A stretch of 64,000 nt of DNA from JBOIBN01 sp050739575 (lineage in GTDB: Bacteria; Pseudomonadota; Gammaproteobacteria; JAKDMP01): positions 1-64,000 of the forward strand of contig JBOIBN010000002.1 of the NCBI GenBank assembly GCA_050739575.1. The letters run 5' to 3'. How positions within the stretch are numbered: position 1 is the first letter of the stretch; each line of letters opens with the position of its first letter. Under the pieces are notes generated by a model that was not told where the DNA came from, did no database searches, and was given only the letters and a program-made list of their open reading frames with translations. Positions 53,867 to 64,000 of the stretch are shown here, one piece after another. Both the position numbers and the translations under genes were made by a program.

Positions 53867-54445
53867 ATGACTACGACGAAACTCATTGCCGGGGTGGACG
53901 AGGCGGGACGCGGACCGCTTGCAGGTCCGGTAGTAGCCGCAGCTGTCATACTGCCGTGCGATCATGGCCTGATGGTGGCTGATTCGAAGCGGCTCACAGC
54001 GAAGCAACGCGAACGGCTCGCGCCGGCGATTCGGGAGCGGGCCTTGGCGCATGCGGTGGCACTCGCCACGCGCGCCGAAATCGAGACACTGGGCATTCAT
54101 CGGGCGACCCTGCTCGCGATGGCGCTCGCATTGGAAGCTCTCAGACCGGCGCCGGCGGCGGCCCTCGTAGACGGGCGTTTCGTGCCCGCCGTGGCATTGC
54201 CTTGCACGGCGGTGATCCGGGGTGATGCGAGTGTGCCTGTCATCAGCGCCGCGTCGATTCTCGCCAAGGTCGCACGCGATGCGATGATGCTCGAACTGGA
54301 TTCCCGCTACCCCGTCTATGGATTTGCCCGACACAAGGGCTATCCCACCGTGATGCATCTGGCCGCACTGCGCCGACATGGACCGTGCCCCGAGCATAGG
54401 CGCAACTACGCGCCGGTAAGGGCGCTAATCGCGGCGTCGTCATGA
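53867..54445 (+). CDS. rnhB: ribonuclease HII
   Basis: A 192-residue RNase H2 enzyme: the first catalytic DE in AGVDEAGRGPLAGPV, the next acidic residue in ADSKRLTAKQR, and later HGPCPEHRRNYAPV. It removes ribonucleotides from DNA. The start at 53867 is chosen by conservation; the dnaE start overlaps its stop (ATGA). Confidence 0.95.
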   Translation: MTTTKLIAGVDEAGRGPLAGPVVAAAVILPCDHGLMVADSKRLTAKQRERLAPAIRERALAHAVALATRAEIETLGIHRATLLAMALALEALRPAPAAALVDGRFVPAVALPCTAVIRGDASVPVISAASILAKVARDAMMLELDSRYPVYGFARHKGYPTVMHLAALRRHGPCPEHRRNYAPVRALIAASS

Positions 54446-57400
54446 ACCCGCCGTTCGTGCACCTGAGACTGCACAGTGAGTATTCGCTGGTGGACAGTGT
54501 AGTCCGTATCCCCGAGCTTATGGATCGGGTGTCTGCGCTCGGGATGCCCGCCGTCGGCCTCACCGACGCCGGCAATTTATTTGCACTGGTCAAGTTTTAT
54601 CGGGCTGCAGAAGCACGCGGCATCAAACCGATCATCGGCGCCGATCTTGCTCTCGTTCTCGAAGGCGAAGAGCACGCAAGCATGGTCACCGTTTTCGTTT
54701 GCGGGCGACACGGATATCGTACCCTTTGCAAACTCATTACCCGTAGCTACACCGAAGGCCAACGCGCCGGCCGACCGGAGGTACACGCGGCCTGGTTTGG
54801 TGCCGGAGCTCCTGAACTGATTGCACTTGCCGGGCGCGAGAGTGCGGTGGGTCGGGCGTTTGCAGCGGGCCAGGCGAAACGGGCTGGGCAACGGCTCGAA
54901 GCGTTGAAGGTGCTCTTTCCGCATGGTGTTTATCTGGAGTTGACACGTCTTGATCTGGTCGGCGAACAAGCCTTCAATCAGGCGGCGATTATGCTGGCAC
55001 TCGAGACCGCCACACCCGCAGTGGCGACCAACAATGTCCGTTTTCTCAAGCCGGAGGATTACGAGGCACACGAGGCGCGGGTTGCAATCCATCAGGGTTA
55101 TCGTCTGAACGAATCCGGACGTCCACACTTCTATGGTCCCGAACAATATCTGAAGAGTCCGGCGGAAATGGCGGAGCGCTTTGCAGATCTTCCCGAGACG
55201 CTAGCGGCGAGCGTGGCGATTGCCGAACGCGCAACCCTCGAACTCGATTTAGGGCGAATCGTTCTTCCTGCTTTTCCATTGCCGGCCGGAGAGGATGAGG
55301 GCGCCAGGCTCAAAAGCAATGCTGAAGCAGGGCTTGCCGGACGGCTTGCCGAAGCCGACTTTGTCGCGGCTGCTCCGGTAAGCGCCTATCAGGAGCGGCT
55401 GGTTGGAGAACTCGAGGTGATCGTCGAGATGGGCTTCGCCGGTTACTTCCTGATCGTCGCCGACTTCATCAACTGGGCGCGGGATCACGAGGTGCCTGTC
55501 GGGCCGGGCCGCGGCTCGGGGGCTGGCTCGCTGGTTGCCTATGCGCTTGGCATTACCGACCTGGATCCAATCGCTTACGATCTTATTTTCGAGCGGTTTA
55601 TGAATCCGGAACGGGTGTCCATGCCCGATTTCGACGTGGATTTCTGTATCGAGGGCCGAGATCGGGTCATAGATTACGTGGCCGAGCGCTACGGTCGCGA
55701 CCGCGTTGCACAGATCATCACCTACGGGAGCATGGCGGCGCGGGCGGTGGTACGCGACGTCGGGCGCGTGCTCGGTCATCCCTACGGGTACGTGGACAAA
55801 ATCGCCAAGCTCGTGCCTTTTGAAATCGGCATGACGCTTGCGCGCGCGCTTAAAGAATCCGGGGAATTGCGGGCGCTGTACGAATCGCAGGAGGATGCGC
55901 GCAGCCTGCTCGATCTCGCACAGAAACTGGAGGGTCTGTCGCGCAATGCCGGCAAACATGCCGGAGGCGTGGTCATCGCTCCCACTCCGCTCACCGAGTT
56001 CACCCCGCTTTATGCCGAGGCGAACGAGGCGAGCCCGGTTACCCAGTTCGACAAGGATGATATCGAAGCGACGGGACTGGTCAAGTTCGACTTTCTCGGC
56101 CTGCGCACGCTGACCATTATTGACAAGGCGGTACGCGCAATCAATGCGGAACGCTCGGCGGCGGGCGAAACGCCAATCTCGGTGCGCGGACTCCCGCTCG
56201 ATGACGAAGCCACGTTTCGCCTTCTCAAGTCCGGTGAAACGACGGCCGTCTTTCAGCTCGAATCCCGCGGGATGAAGGAACTCATCGGCAGGCTCAAGCC
56301 GGACAGCATTGAAGACATTATCGCCATCAATGCTCTGTTTCGTCCGGGTCCATTGCAATCGGGCATGGTGGACGATTTCATAGCACGCAAGCATGGCGCA
56401 CAGAAGGTTGTCTATCCGCACCCGGCCCTGGAAGCCATTCTCAAGCTCACCTACGGCGTGATTCTGTATCAGGAGCAGGTCATGCAGATAGCGCAAGTGC
56501 TGGCTGGATATAGTTTGGGCAGCGCCGATCTTCTGCGCCGCGCCATGGGCAAAAAGAAGCCGGAGGAAATGGCTCGTCAGCGCGAGGTCTTCACCGACGG
56601 CGCACGGATCCGCGGGGTCAACGCGAAAACGGCGACGCACATATTCGATCTGATGGAAAAGTTTGCCGGCTACGGCTTCAACAAGTCGCACTCGGCCGCC
56701 TATGCCCTGATTGCCTATCAGACAGCTTGGCTCAAGGCTCATTACCCGGCCGCCTACATGGCGGCGGTGCTTTCCTCCGACATGGATCATACTGACAAGA
56801 CCGTCCGCATGATTGACGAATGCCGGCGCATGGGACTCAAAATCCTTCCTCCAGACGTCAATCGCTCCACTCATTTTTTTGCAGTCGAGGGCACTGACGC
56901 CATTCGTTACGGTCTGGGTGCGATCAAAGGCTTGGGGCGTGCAGTCACCGAGGCTCTGGTGTCCGAGCGCGAGCGCGGTGGATCCTACAAAGATCTGACC
57001 GGGCTATGTGTGCGAACCGATTTTCTCAGACTCAGCCGACGCGCGTTCGAAGCGTTGATCGAGGCCGGTGCACTTGATGAACTGGGAGCCGGGCGCGCCA
57101 CAATGATGGGCGAGTTGCCGCGGGCGCTCGCGACGGCCGAGCAGCGTCATCGCGCAGGCGACGCGGGCCAGAGTGATTTGTTCGGGCTTGCGCGCGCACC
57201 AACACTGCCGGACGTCGTGCCATTGGTATGGGACGAACGCGAGCGCCTGGCGCGCGAAAAACGCACCCTCGGGTTTTATCTGAGTGGTCATCCGATGCAG
57301 CGTTACGCAACGCTTCTCCCGCGGCTCGGCGTCGAGCGCATCGGTGATCTGGCCGACGATGCGCCGGGCAACGGAGGATCGCCCCCCCGTAATGTACGGA

Positions 57401-57903
57401 TCGCCGGTCTCATCGCCGATCTGCGCCGTTTCGGCCGCCGCACGGCGATCACCCTAGACGATTCAAGTGGGCGAATCGAGGGAATATTCTTCGACGAACT
57501 GGCCGAACGCTCACGCCTGATACTGGTGCCGGACCGAATCGTTATTCTGGAAGGCCGGCTCGCCTACGACGACTACTTCAATCGTTGGCGGATCATCGCA
57601 GCGGACATTGCGGACATCGAAACGGTTGCCGAATGCAGGGCCGGGTCCGTTTGGATAGATTGGCGACCGAACGGCGGATCGCAGCAGGAATGCATCGTTG
57701 GCCTTAAAGGCGCGCTCGCAACGCACCTGGGTGGCAATGCAGTCGTCAATATTCGCTATCGTGGAACGGGGGTAAGTGCCTGCTTGCGGCTGAGTACGGA
57801 TTGGCATGTCGTCGTGAAGGAAGGTCTCGTCGCGGAGCTGGAAACATTGAAGGGAGTAGAGCGTGTGGAGGTCGTTTACCGACATGACATTCCTCTGCAT
57901 TGA
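54442..57903 (+). CDS. dnaE: DNA polymerase III alpha subunit
   Basis: A 1,153-residue replicative polymerase (E. coli 1,160). N-terminal PHP domain (HLRLHSEYSLVDSV), catalytic aspartates in PDFDVDFC, the GSGAGSLVAYALGITDLDPI palm motif, KKKPEEMARQREVF and YGFNKSHSAAYALIAYQTAWLK in the fingers, then an OB-fold domain near 1,000. No intein or frameshift is evident. Confidence 0.97.
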   Translation: MNPPFVHLRLHSEYSLVDSVVRIPELMDRVSALGMPAVGLTDAGNLFALVKFYRAAEARGIKPIIGADLALVLEGEEHASMVTVFVCGRHGYRTLCKLITRSYTEGQRAGRPEVHAAWFGAGAPELIALAGRESAVGRAFAAGQAKRAGQRLEALKVLFPHGVYLELTRLDLVGEQAFNQAAIMLALETATPAVATNNVRFLKPEDYEAHEARVAIHQGYRLNESGRPHFYGPEQYLKSPAEMAERFADLPETLAASVAIAERATLELDLGRIVLPAFPLPAGEDEGARLKSNAEAGLAGRLAEADFVAAAPVSAYQERLVGELEVIVEMGFAGYFLIVADFINWARDHEVPVGPGRGSGAGSLVAYALGITDLDPIAYDLIFERFMNPERVSMPDFDVDFCIEGRDRVIDYVAERYGRDRVAQIITYGSMAARAVVRDVGRVLGHPYGYVDKIAKLVPFEIGMTLARALKESGELRALYESQEDARSLLDLAQKLEGLSRNAGKHAGGVVIAPTPLTEFTPLYAEANEASPVTQFDKDDIEATGLVKFDFLGLRTLTIIDKAVRAINAERSAAGETPISVRGLPLDDEATFRLLKSGETTAVFQLESRGMKELIGRLKPDSIEDIIAINALFRPGPLQSGMVDDFIARKHGAQKVVYPHPALEAILKLTYGVILYQEQVMQIAQVLAGYSLGSADLLRRAMGKKKPEEMARQREVFTDGARIRGVNAKTATHIFDLMEKFAGYGFNKSHSAAYALIAYQTAWLKAHYPAAYMAAVLSSDMDHTDKTVRMIDECRRMGLKILPPDVNRSTHFFAVEGTDAIRYGLGAIKGLGRAVTEALVSERERGGSYKDLTGLCVRTDFLRLSRRAFEALIEAGALDELGAGRATMMGELPRALATAEQRHRAGDAGQSDLFGLARAPTLPDVVPLVWDERERLAREKRTLGFYLSGHPMQRYATLLPRLGVERIGDLADDAPGNGGSPPRNVRIAGLIADLRRFGRRTAITLDDSSGRIEGIFFDELAERSRLILVPDRIVILEGRLAYDDYFNRWRIIAADIADIETVAECRAGSVWIDWRPNGGSQQECIVGLKGALATHLGGNAVVNIRYRGTGVSACLRLSTDWHVVVKEGLVAELETLKGVERVEVVYRHDIPLH

Positions 57904-58110
57904 GTCCTGTGCGGCGGAGAAATTTTTCCATTCTTGAATTTAAAATCAACCATTATTTACAATTAATTAAATATTAATGTTATTCTTATTTGTGAGATAC
58001 ATTCTGATGCGAGAGACGAAGAAAATAAGATCTAACTGGATGTTTGCGAAGACCGGATTTCGGATGCGGACCGGTTGCGGCTAAGATGAAGGCGGAGGAT
58101 ACTCGTACAC
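57904..58110. other. AT-rich intergenic region before accA
   Basis: This 207-bp spacer is strikingly AT-rich compared with its surroundings (a run around 57940-57990 is almost only A and T). It probably holds the accA promoter. A TTTACA at 57956 and a TATTCT at 57981 are 19 nt apart, a weak candidate pair. No gene is seen. Confidence 0.45.
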
Positions 58111-59064
58111 ATGAACCTTAATTTTCTCGATTTTGAACAACCGATCGCCGAACTCGAAGTGAAAATCGAAGAGTTGCGGCATGTTGCCGATCCCGCCCTT
58201 GATCTTAACGAGGAAATCACGCGGCTGCAGGAAAAGAGCGTTCAATTGACCCAATCCATTTTCGCCTCATTGACCCAATGGCAAATTACTCAACTTGCCC
58301 GCCACTCGCAGCGGCCCTATACGCTGGATTATATCCCGCGTATTTTCGAAGACTTCGAGGAATTGCACGGCGATCGCCACTATGGCGACGATCCGGCGAT
58401 CGTCGGCGGACTGGCGCGTCTGGACGGCCGCCCGGTTGTCTTGGTCGGCCAACAAAAGGGGCGCGCTACCAAAGAAAAAATACAACGCAATTTTGGCATG
58501 CCACGCCCCGAGGGTTATCGCAAGGCACTCCGACTCATGCAACTTGCGGAACGTTTTCGTTTGCCGTTGTTGACTTTCATCGACACACCCGGCGCCTATC
58601 CCGGCGTCGGTGCGGAGGAACGGGGTCAGAGCGAAGCCATCGCCCGCAACCTGATCGAGATGTCCGAACTTGCGACTCCGATCATTTGCACGGTGATCGG
58701 CGAGGGTGGCTCGGGTGGTGCGCTTGCGATCGGGATCGGCGATTGGGTGCAGATGCTTGAGTACAGCATCTATTCAGTGATATCCCCCGAGGGTTGTGCT
58801 TCGATCCTGTGGAAGGATGCGGCGCAGGCGGAGACCGCCGCCGAGGCCTTGGGCGTCGGCGCAAACCGGCTGCTCAAACTCGGCTTGGTGGATGCGTTGT
58901 TGTCCGAGCCGCTCGGCGGCGCCCACCGCGATCCCGACGCCATGGCGCAAACGCTCAAGGAGGCGCTTATTCGCGAGCTCAATCGTCTGAGCGGACTATC
59001 CGTCGAGGAACTTCTGGCGGCACGTGCACGCAAACTGCGCGGCTACGGACAGTTCCGAAACTGA
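58111..59064 (+). CDS. accA: acetyl-CoA carboxylase carboxyltransferase alpha subunit
   Basis: A 317-residue subunit (E. coli 319). N-terminal LNFLDFEQPIAELEVKIEELR, then DRHYGDDPAIVGGLARLDG, GYRKALRLM, FIDTPGAYPGVGAEERGQ, GEGGSGGALAIGIGD and SPEGCASILWKD. With AccD it transfers carboxyl from biotin to acetyl-CoA. Located after dnaE as is usual. Confidence 0.97.
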   Translation: MNLNFLDFEQPIAELEVKIEELRHVADPALDLNEEITRLQEKSVQLTQSIFASLTQWQITQLARHSQRPYTLDYIPRIFEDFEELHGDRHYGDDPAIVGGLARLDGRPVVLVGQQKGRATKEKIQRNFGMPRPEGYRKALRLMQLAERFRLPLLTFIDTPGAYPGVGAEERGQSEAIARNLIEMSELATPIICTVIGEGGSGGALAIGIGDWVQMLEYSIYSVISPEGCASILWKDAAQAETAAEALGVGANRLLKLGLVDALLSEPLGGAHRDPDAMAQTLKEALIRELNRLSGLSVEELLAARARKLRGYGQFRN

Positions 59065-59081
59065 GCGCAACGCCGCGACGT

Positions 59082-60398
59082 TTGGATTTTTCCCCCGAAG
59101 CGCTCGTTGGGATTCTGGCCGACTGGCCGCATCCGCACCGTTATGTGACGCTCGTGAGCGGCGGGCTCGACTCTACCGTGCTGCTGCACGCGTTGGCCGA
59201 GGTTCGGCGGCGATTGGTGGCGCCGCTCGTCGTGCTTCATTTCGACCACGAGATTGCCGCTGATTCACCGCTCTGGGCCCGGCAGGTTGAACGCATGGCG
59301 GAAACACTGGGGTTGCCGTTTTTCCTCGAACGTCTTGCCATCGCGTCGTCCGATGCAGCGCTGGAAACACGCGCGCGCAGCGCACGCTACGCGCGACTGT
59401 CGGCATGGATGACGCCGAATGACTGCTGTCTCACCGCTCATCACGCCGATGACCAAGCCGAGACTTTCCTCCTTCAGGCACTACGCGGCGCCGGTTCGGT
59501 CGGCCTCGCGGCCATGCCCCAGTTGCGCCGCTTCGGTTCCGGCTGGCTCGGCAGGCCGTTGCTGGCCTGGACGCGCAGGCAACTTGAAAACCGGGCGCGA
59601 ACGCAGAATCTCGAGTGGATTGAGGATCCCGGCAATCTCGATCCGGCAGCGGCCCGCAACTGGCTGCGTCAGCGGGTTTGGCCATCTCTTACCGATCGTT
59701 GGCCGGCGGCCTCGATCACACTGGCCCGAAGCGCCTCACAGGCGGCTGAAGCGGCCGCACTCGCCGCCGAATGGGCCGATGAGGATCTGGCCCGTCATGC
59801 CAGCGCCTCCCCCGACCGCCTGCCGATCGGGGCACTGCTTGGATTGGGCCCCGCGCGCCGACGTAATTTGCTGCGTCACTGGATACGGAAGCGAGGGCTG
59901 TCCGTGCCGACGGCCGCGAAACTTGCGGAACTGGAGCGCGAGTTCATCGAGCGCGATCCCGGTGCACGGGCGACGTTGATGTGGCCGGGTGCCGAGGCGC
60001 ACCGTTTCCGCGACATGCTCCATGTCCTGGCGCCGCTGCCACGTCCTTCGCCCGCAGCGATTACGCTTACGTTGGGCGAATGGTCGGATCTGGGACCGCT
60101 GGGGCGAGTCGCGCTTTTCGCTGATCCACGAGGGCAAATGCGCCCCGTCGTAACGCAGGGAGCACTGACGCTTCGTTTCCGCGTCGGCGGCGAGACGCTG
60201 CGGCCGGCGGGTAATGCGCATCACCGCCCGCTCAAGAAACTGTTGCAGGAATCCGCGGTGCTGCCCTGGATGCGGCCGCGGGTACCGTTACTTTATGTGG
60301 GCGATGAGCTGGCCGCCGTCGCCGGCCTGGATGTTGCGGCCGAGTATGCGGGGCGGGGCTGGTCGCTTCTCTGGGAAAATGCTCCGCCTCTGCGCTAG
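59082..60398 (+). CDS. tilS: tRNA(Ile)-lysidine synthetase
   Basis: A 438-residue N-type ATP pyrophosphatase with the PP-loop SGGLDS at 26-31, then TAHHADDQAETFLLQALRGAG and a C-terminal domain (GETLRPAGNAHHRPLKKLLQE). It converts the wobble C of tRNA-Ile(CAU) to lysidine. The start is uncertain: TTG at 59082 gives the normal length, without a clear ribosome site; the frame is open further upstream into accA. Confidence 0.93.
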   Translation: MDFSPEALVGILADWPHPHRYVTLVSGGLDSTVLLHALAEVRRRLVAPLVVLHFDHEIAADSPLWARQVERMAETLGLPFFLERLAIASSDAALETRARSARYARLSAWMTPNDCCLTAHHADDQAETFLLQALRGAGSVGLAAMPQLRRFGSGWLGRPLLAWTRRQLENRARTQNLEWIEDPGNLDPAAARNWLRQRVWPSLTDRWPAASITLARSASQAAEAAALAAEWADEDLARHASASPDRLPIGALLGLGPARRRNLLRHWIRKRGLSVPTAAKLAELEREFIERDPGARATLMWPGAEAHRFRDMLHVLAPLPRPSPAAITLTLGEWSDLGPLGRVALFADPRGQMRPVVTQGALTLRFRVGGETLRPAGNAHHRPLKKLLQESAVLPWMRPRVPLLYVGDELAAVAGLDVAAEYAGRGWSLLWENAPPLR

Positions 60399-60416
60399 TC
60401 TTGAGAGCTAGCTGAA

Positions 60417-60560
60417 CTCTGATCAATTCGTCCGTGAATTGATCAGAGGCGGCAAGTCCGGCACATGTCCGAACCGCCTTACGCCGAATCAAGCACTTGC
60501 GTTTTTGATTCACGGTGGTGCATCCTTGCACCACACGGAAGCTCTGAATAAATCAGAGCT
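60417..60560 (+). promoter_or_regulatory. array of four perfect hairpins upstream of the acetyl-CoA synthetase gene
   Basis: Within 144 nt there are four hairpins: CTCTGATCAATT/AATTGATCAGAG (60417-60448), GAATCAA/TTGATTC (60486-60511), GTGGTGCA/TGCACCAC (60515-60534) and AGCTCTGA/TCAGAGCT (60540-60560). The first and last share CTCTGA/TCAGAG, so they could also pair with each other. The motif at 60443-60462 repeats at 11967. This could be a termination-attenuation leader, a REP array or the tilS terminator. Confidence 0.55.
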
Positions 60561-60586
60561 CCCTTAAAGCCGCAGGGAATCGGAAC

Positions 60587-62614
<2,028 letters not shown>

Positions 62615-62649
62615 CGGGCTGTCTGTATCAAGGTGTCGTGGGGCATAAA

Positions 62650-63405
62650 TTAACGGATGCGCCGGACGAAGACTTCTTTAGAGCCGTAACCGCTCACCAC
62701 CAGCACATAACCGATCAACAGTTTCTTGATGACGATTTCGGGGTTCCGGAGATCAATCTGGAAATAGCCGGGGCCGGCCTGCTTCCAGATTTGGCCGTTC
62801 TCCAGACGAAAAATGGTATCACCCGACCAACCGTGGAAGTCCCCGTCGATCCGGCTTTCGATGCGTTTGGGTTCCTGTGTTCTGACGGGCGGGGCACCAA
62901 AAGCCTCGACGGCCGTGCTCGTGCTGCCCGGGGTGGACAACGCGCCCGGAGAAGGCTGGAGGGGGAGGGCTACTGGAGGCGTCGTTGGCGCCGAGGCGGC
63001 ACAAAGATCGCGCACATTGCCTCGCAACCATGCGTTGAGCGCCGCTAGCTGATCCGGGTCAAGCTTGCTCAGACCGGACTGGTCGAAAACCGAAACGGTC
63101 ATGAAGTCGCGCAGATCAATCGGCTGCGGACAGGCCCGTAAAGCGCCTGTACTCGAATCCGTCGCCGGGGTGGGGCACAAGCTCCAAGCGTTGTGGTCGA
63201 GCCAGTCATTCAGGCTTGCAAGTTGGTCGTGATCGAGCTGATTCAGTCCCGCCTGATTGAAGGTCGCCACGGTCATGAGGTCACGCAAGTCAACCACTTG
63301 CGCACAGTTTTGTTGCGCCGCCGCCGCGGCAAAGCCGGGCATGACCACGCCGACGAACATACAGAACGTCAGGCCGGCACCCGCAGTGAGGCAGCGAATC
63401 CTCAT
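62650..63405 (-). CDS. secreted protein with two LRD-type sequence repeats
   Basis: A 251-residue protein; the ATG at 63405 gives a clean signal peptide (cleavage near AAAA-QQ, residue 30). Two internal repeats of about 42 residues follow, each with DLRD-F/L-MTV, GL..L..DQLA.LN.WL and a closing LC. A proline/serine-rich linker leads to a C-terminal domain (FHGWSGDTIFRLENGQIWKQ, then IVIKKLLIGYVLVV). The repeats suggest a short helical module; I do not recognise the family or the function. Confidence 0.6.
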   Translation of the reverse strand: MRIRCLTAGAGLTFCMFVGVVMPGFAAAAAQQNCAQVVDLRDLMTVATFNQAGLNQLDHDQLASLNDWLDHNAWSLCPTPATDSSTGALRACPQPIDLRDFMTVSVFDQSGLSKLDPDQLAALNAWLRGNVRDLCAASAPTTPPVALPLQPSPGALSTPGSTSTAVEAFGAPPVRTQEPKRIESRIDGDFHGWSGDTIFRLENGQIWKQAGPGYFQIDLRNPEIVIKKLLIGYVLVVSGYGSKEVFVRRIR

Positions 63406-63601
63406 TATTTCAGTATTCCCATTGTGCTTGTATCCTACCGAGGGCAAGCATAGCATTCCCGGGCGCCGGCCGAAAGTCGAAAAATAGCATCTGCTGTGAC
63501 TCCGGATGGCCCAAAATTTTACCGGATTCGGGGCCGACGGCCTGTCCGGAGCGGCAGCCCCGGGTTTGCGCACCTGATGCCGTTCATTGCCAAACTGCCC
63601 C

Positions 63602-64000
63602 CTACCCGCGGCTTGCCGGCGGCGGCGGATGCAAAATCTTGGGTGCCGGGCTGGGTGGCGGCGGACATTCGCTCATGACCGGGGTCGGCGTGAGGGTGCC
63701 GCTATAGCTCGCAGTCGCCCAGTCCAGGCACATGTTGTGTTGTTCGGTCGTCGTTTGAAGGATTATGGGCGTGAACGTGAACTTGGCAACCACTGGCGGA
63801 AGGAGCGCCAAGTACTCACCCAGAATATCCGTGCTAGCTTCAAGTTCCATGTCGGGCGGAGAGAAATTTCCGTCATCGGCTTCTTTCAAATCCTTGAAGG
63901 CGGAATTTCCGTTAAGTTTGCGCCAGGCGTTGTCAAGTGCAAGGTTTGCGGCGCGCTCTTTCTCGCGATCGTTCTTGCGCGTTGCGAGATTCAACGATAG
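63602..64000 (-). CDS. hypothetical protein, truncated by the right edge
   Basis: The frame runs from the window end to a stop at 63602 (about 132 codons). The first part is charged and helical (ATRKNDREKERAANLALDNAWRKL) and the end is proline-rich (SECPPPPSPAPKILHPPPP). A possible TTG start lies at 63994 but the gene may begin outside the window. The helical lead loosely recalls pilus-associated proteins of the PilX type; this is a weak impression only. The 196 bp between it and the neighbouring gene hold nothing I can identify. Confidence 0.4.
   Translation of the reverse strand, partial: LSLNLATRKNDREKERAANLALDNAWRKLNGNSAFKDLKEADDGNFSPPDMELEASTDILGEYLALLPPVVAKFTFTPIILQTTTEQHNMCLDWATASYSGTLTPTPVMSECPPPPSPAPKILHPPPPASRG

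Noticed and set aside
55249..56874. 541-codon open frame opposite dnaE
   Set aside because: Antisense shadow of a universally conserved gene.

Overview
The window is chromosomal DNA of a high-GC, Gram-negative proteobacterium, most probably a gammaproteobacterium outside the Enterobacterales. The evidence is the block rpsB-tsf-pyrH-frr-uppS-cdsA-dxr-rseP-bamA-skp-lpxD-fabZ-lpxA-lpxB-rnhB-dnaE-accA-tilS preceded by dapE-dapD-dapC-glnD-map, together with lipid A genes, BamA, Bfr/Bfd and a tmRNA tag ending in YALAA. I cannot assign genus or family from sequence alone.

Layout. (1) 1-8.9 kb: two paralogous exported proteins of about 1,300 residues, both on the minus strand, with G8-domain/parallel beta-helix features like animal CEMIP/TMEM2. 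They alternate with 3' ends of a phosphomannomutase gene, which marks a tandem duplication with a 4,482-bp period. (2) 9.0-23.1 kb: envelope and housekeeping genes: a GSGD-repeat DUF4097 protein, arfB, a VOC protein, a multi-pass membrane protein, a YbhN-like flippase-like protein, prfC, a DUF3313 lipoprotein, a complete RND efflux operon (adaptor, pump, outer-membrane channel), a methyltransferase, a prfC pseudogene fragment and a secreted EF-hand protein. (3) 23.1-30.3 kb: an accessory block on the minus strand with a NYN-domain protein and a type I restriction-modification locus (hsdR, hsdS, broken hsdM) holding a Phd/PIN toxin-antitoxin pair and an orphan antitoxin. (4) 30.4-32.5 kb: the tmRNA gene ssrA, interrupted in its T loop by a 257-nt group I intron, then a phage-type lysozyme lacking a normal start codon, and bfr-bfd with a Fur-box-like site. 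(5) 32.5-39.1 kb (minus): dapE-dapD-dapC-glnD-map. (6) 39.1-60.4 kb (plus): the translation, isoprenoid, phospholipid, outer-membrane-assembly and lipid A cluster, with an extended S2 protein and two tandem fabZ genes. (7) 60.4-64 kb: a hairpin-rich leader, an acetyl-CoA synthetase, a secreted repeat protein and a gene fragment at the right edge.

Genes that work together: the three RND genes form one efflux system. dapE/D/C feed lysine and peptidoglycan synthesis. uppS, cdsA and dxr supply undecaprenyl carrier and phospholipid precursors. rseP, bamA, skp and the lpx genes build and monitor the outer membrane. bfd and bfr store and release iron. The most unusual items are the intron-split tmRNA, the duplicated G8 proteins (one with an intact lipobox, one whose lipobox cysteine is serine), the tandem fabZ pair and the decayed hsdM. 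No CRISPR array, transposase, integrase, tRNA or rRNA gene was seen.
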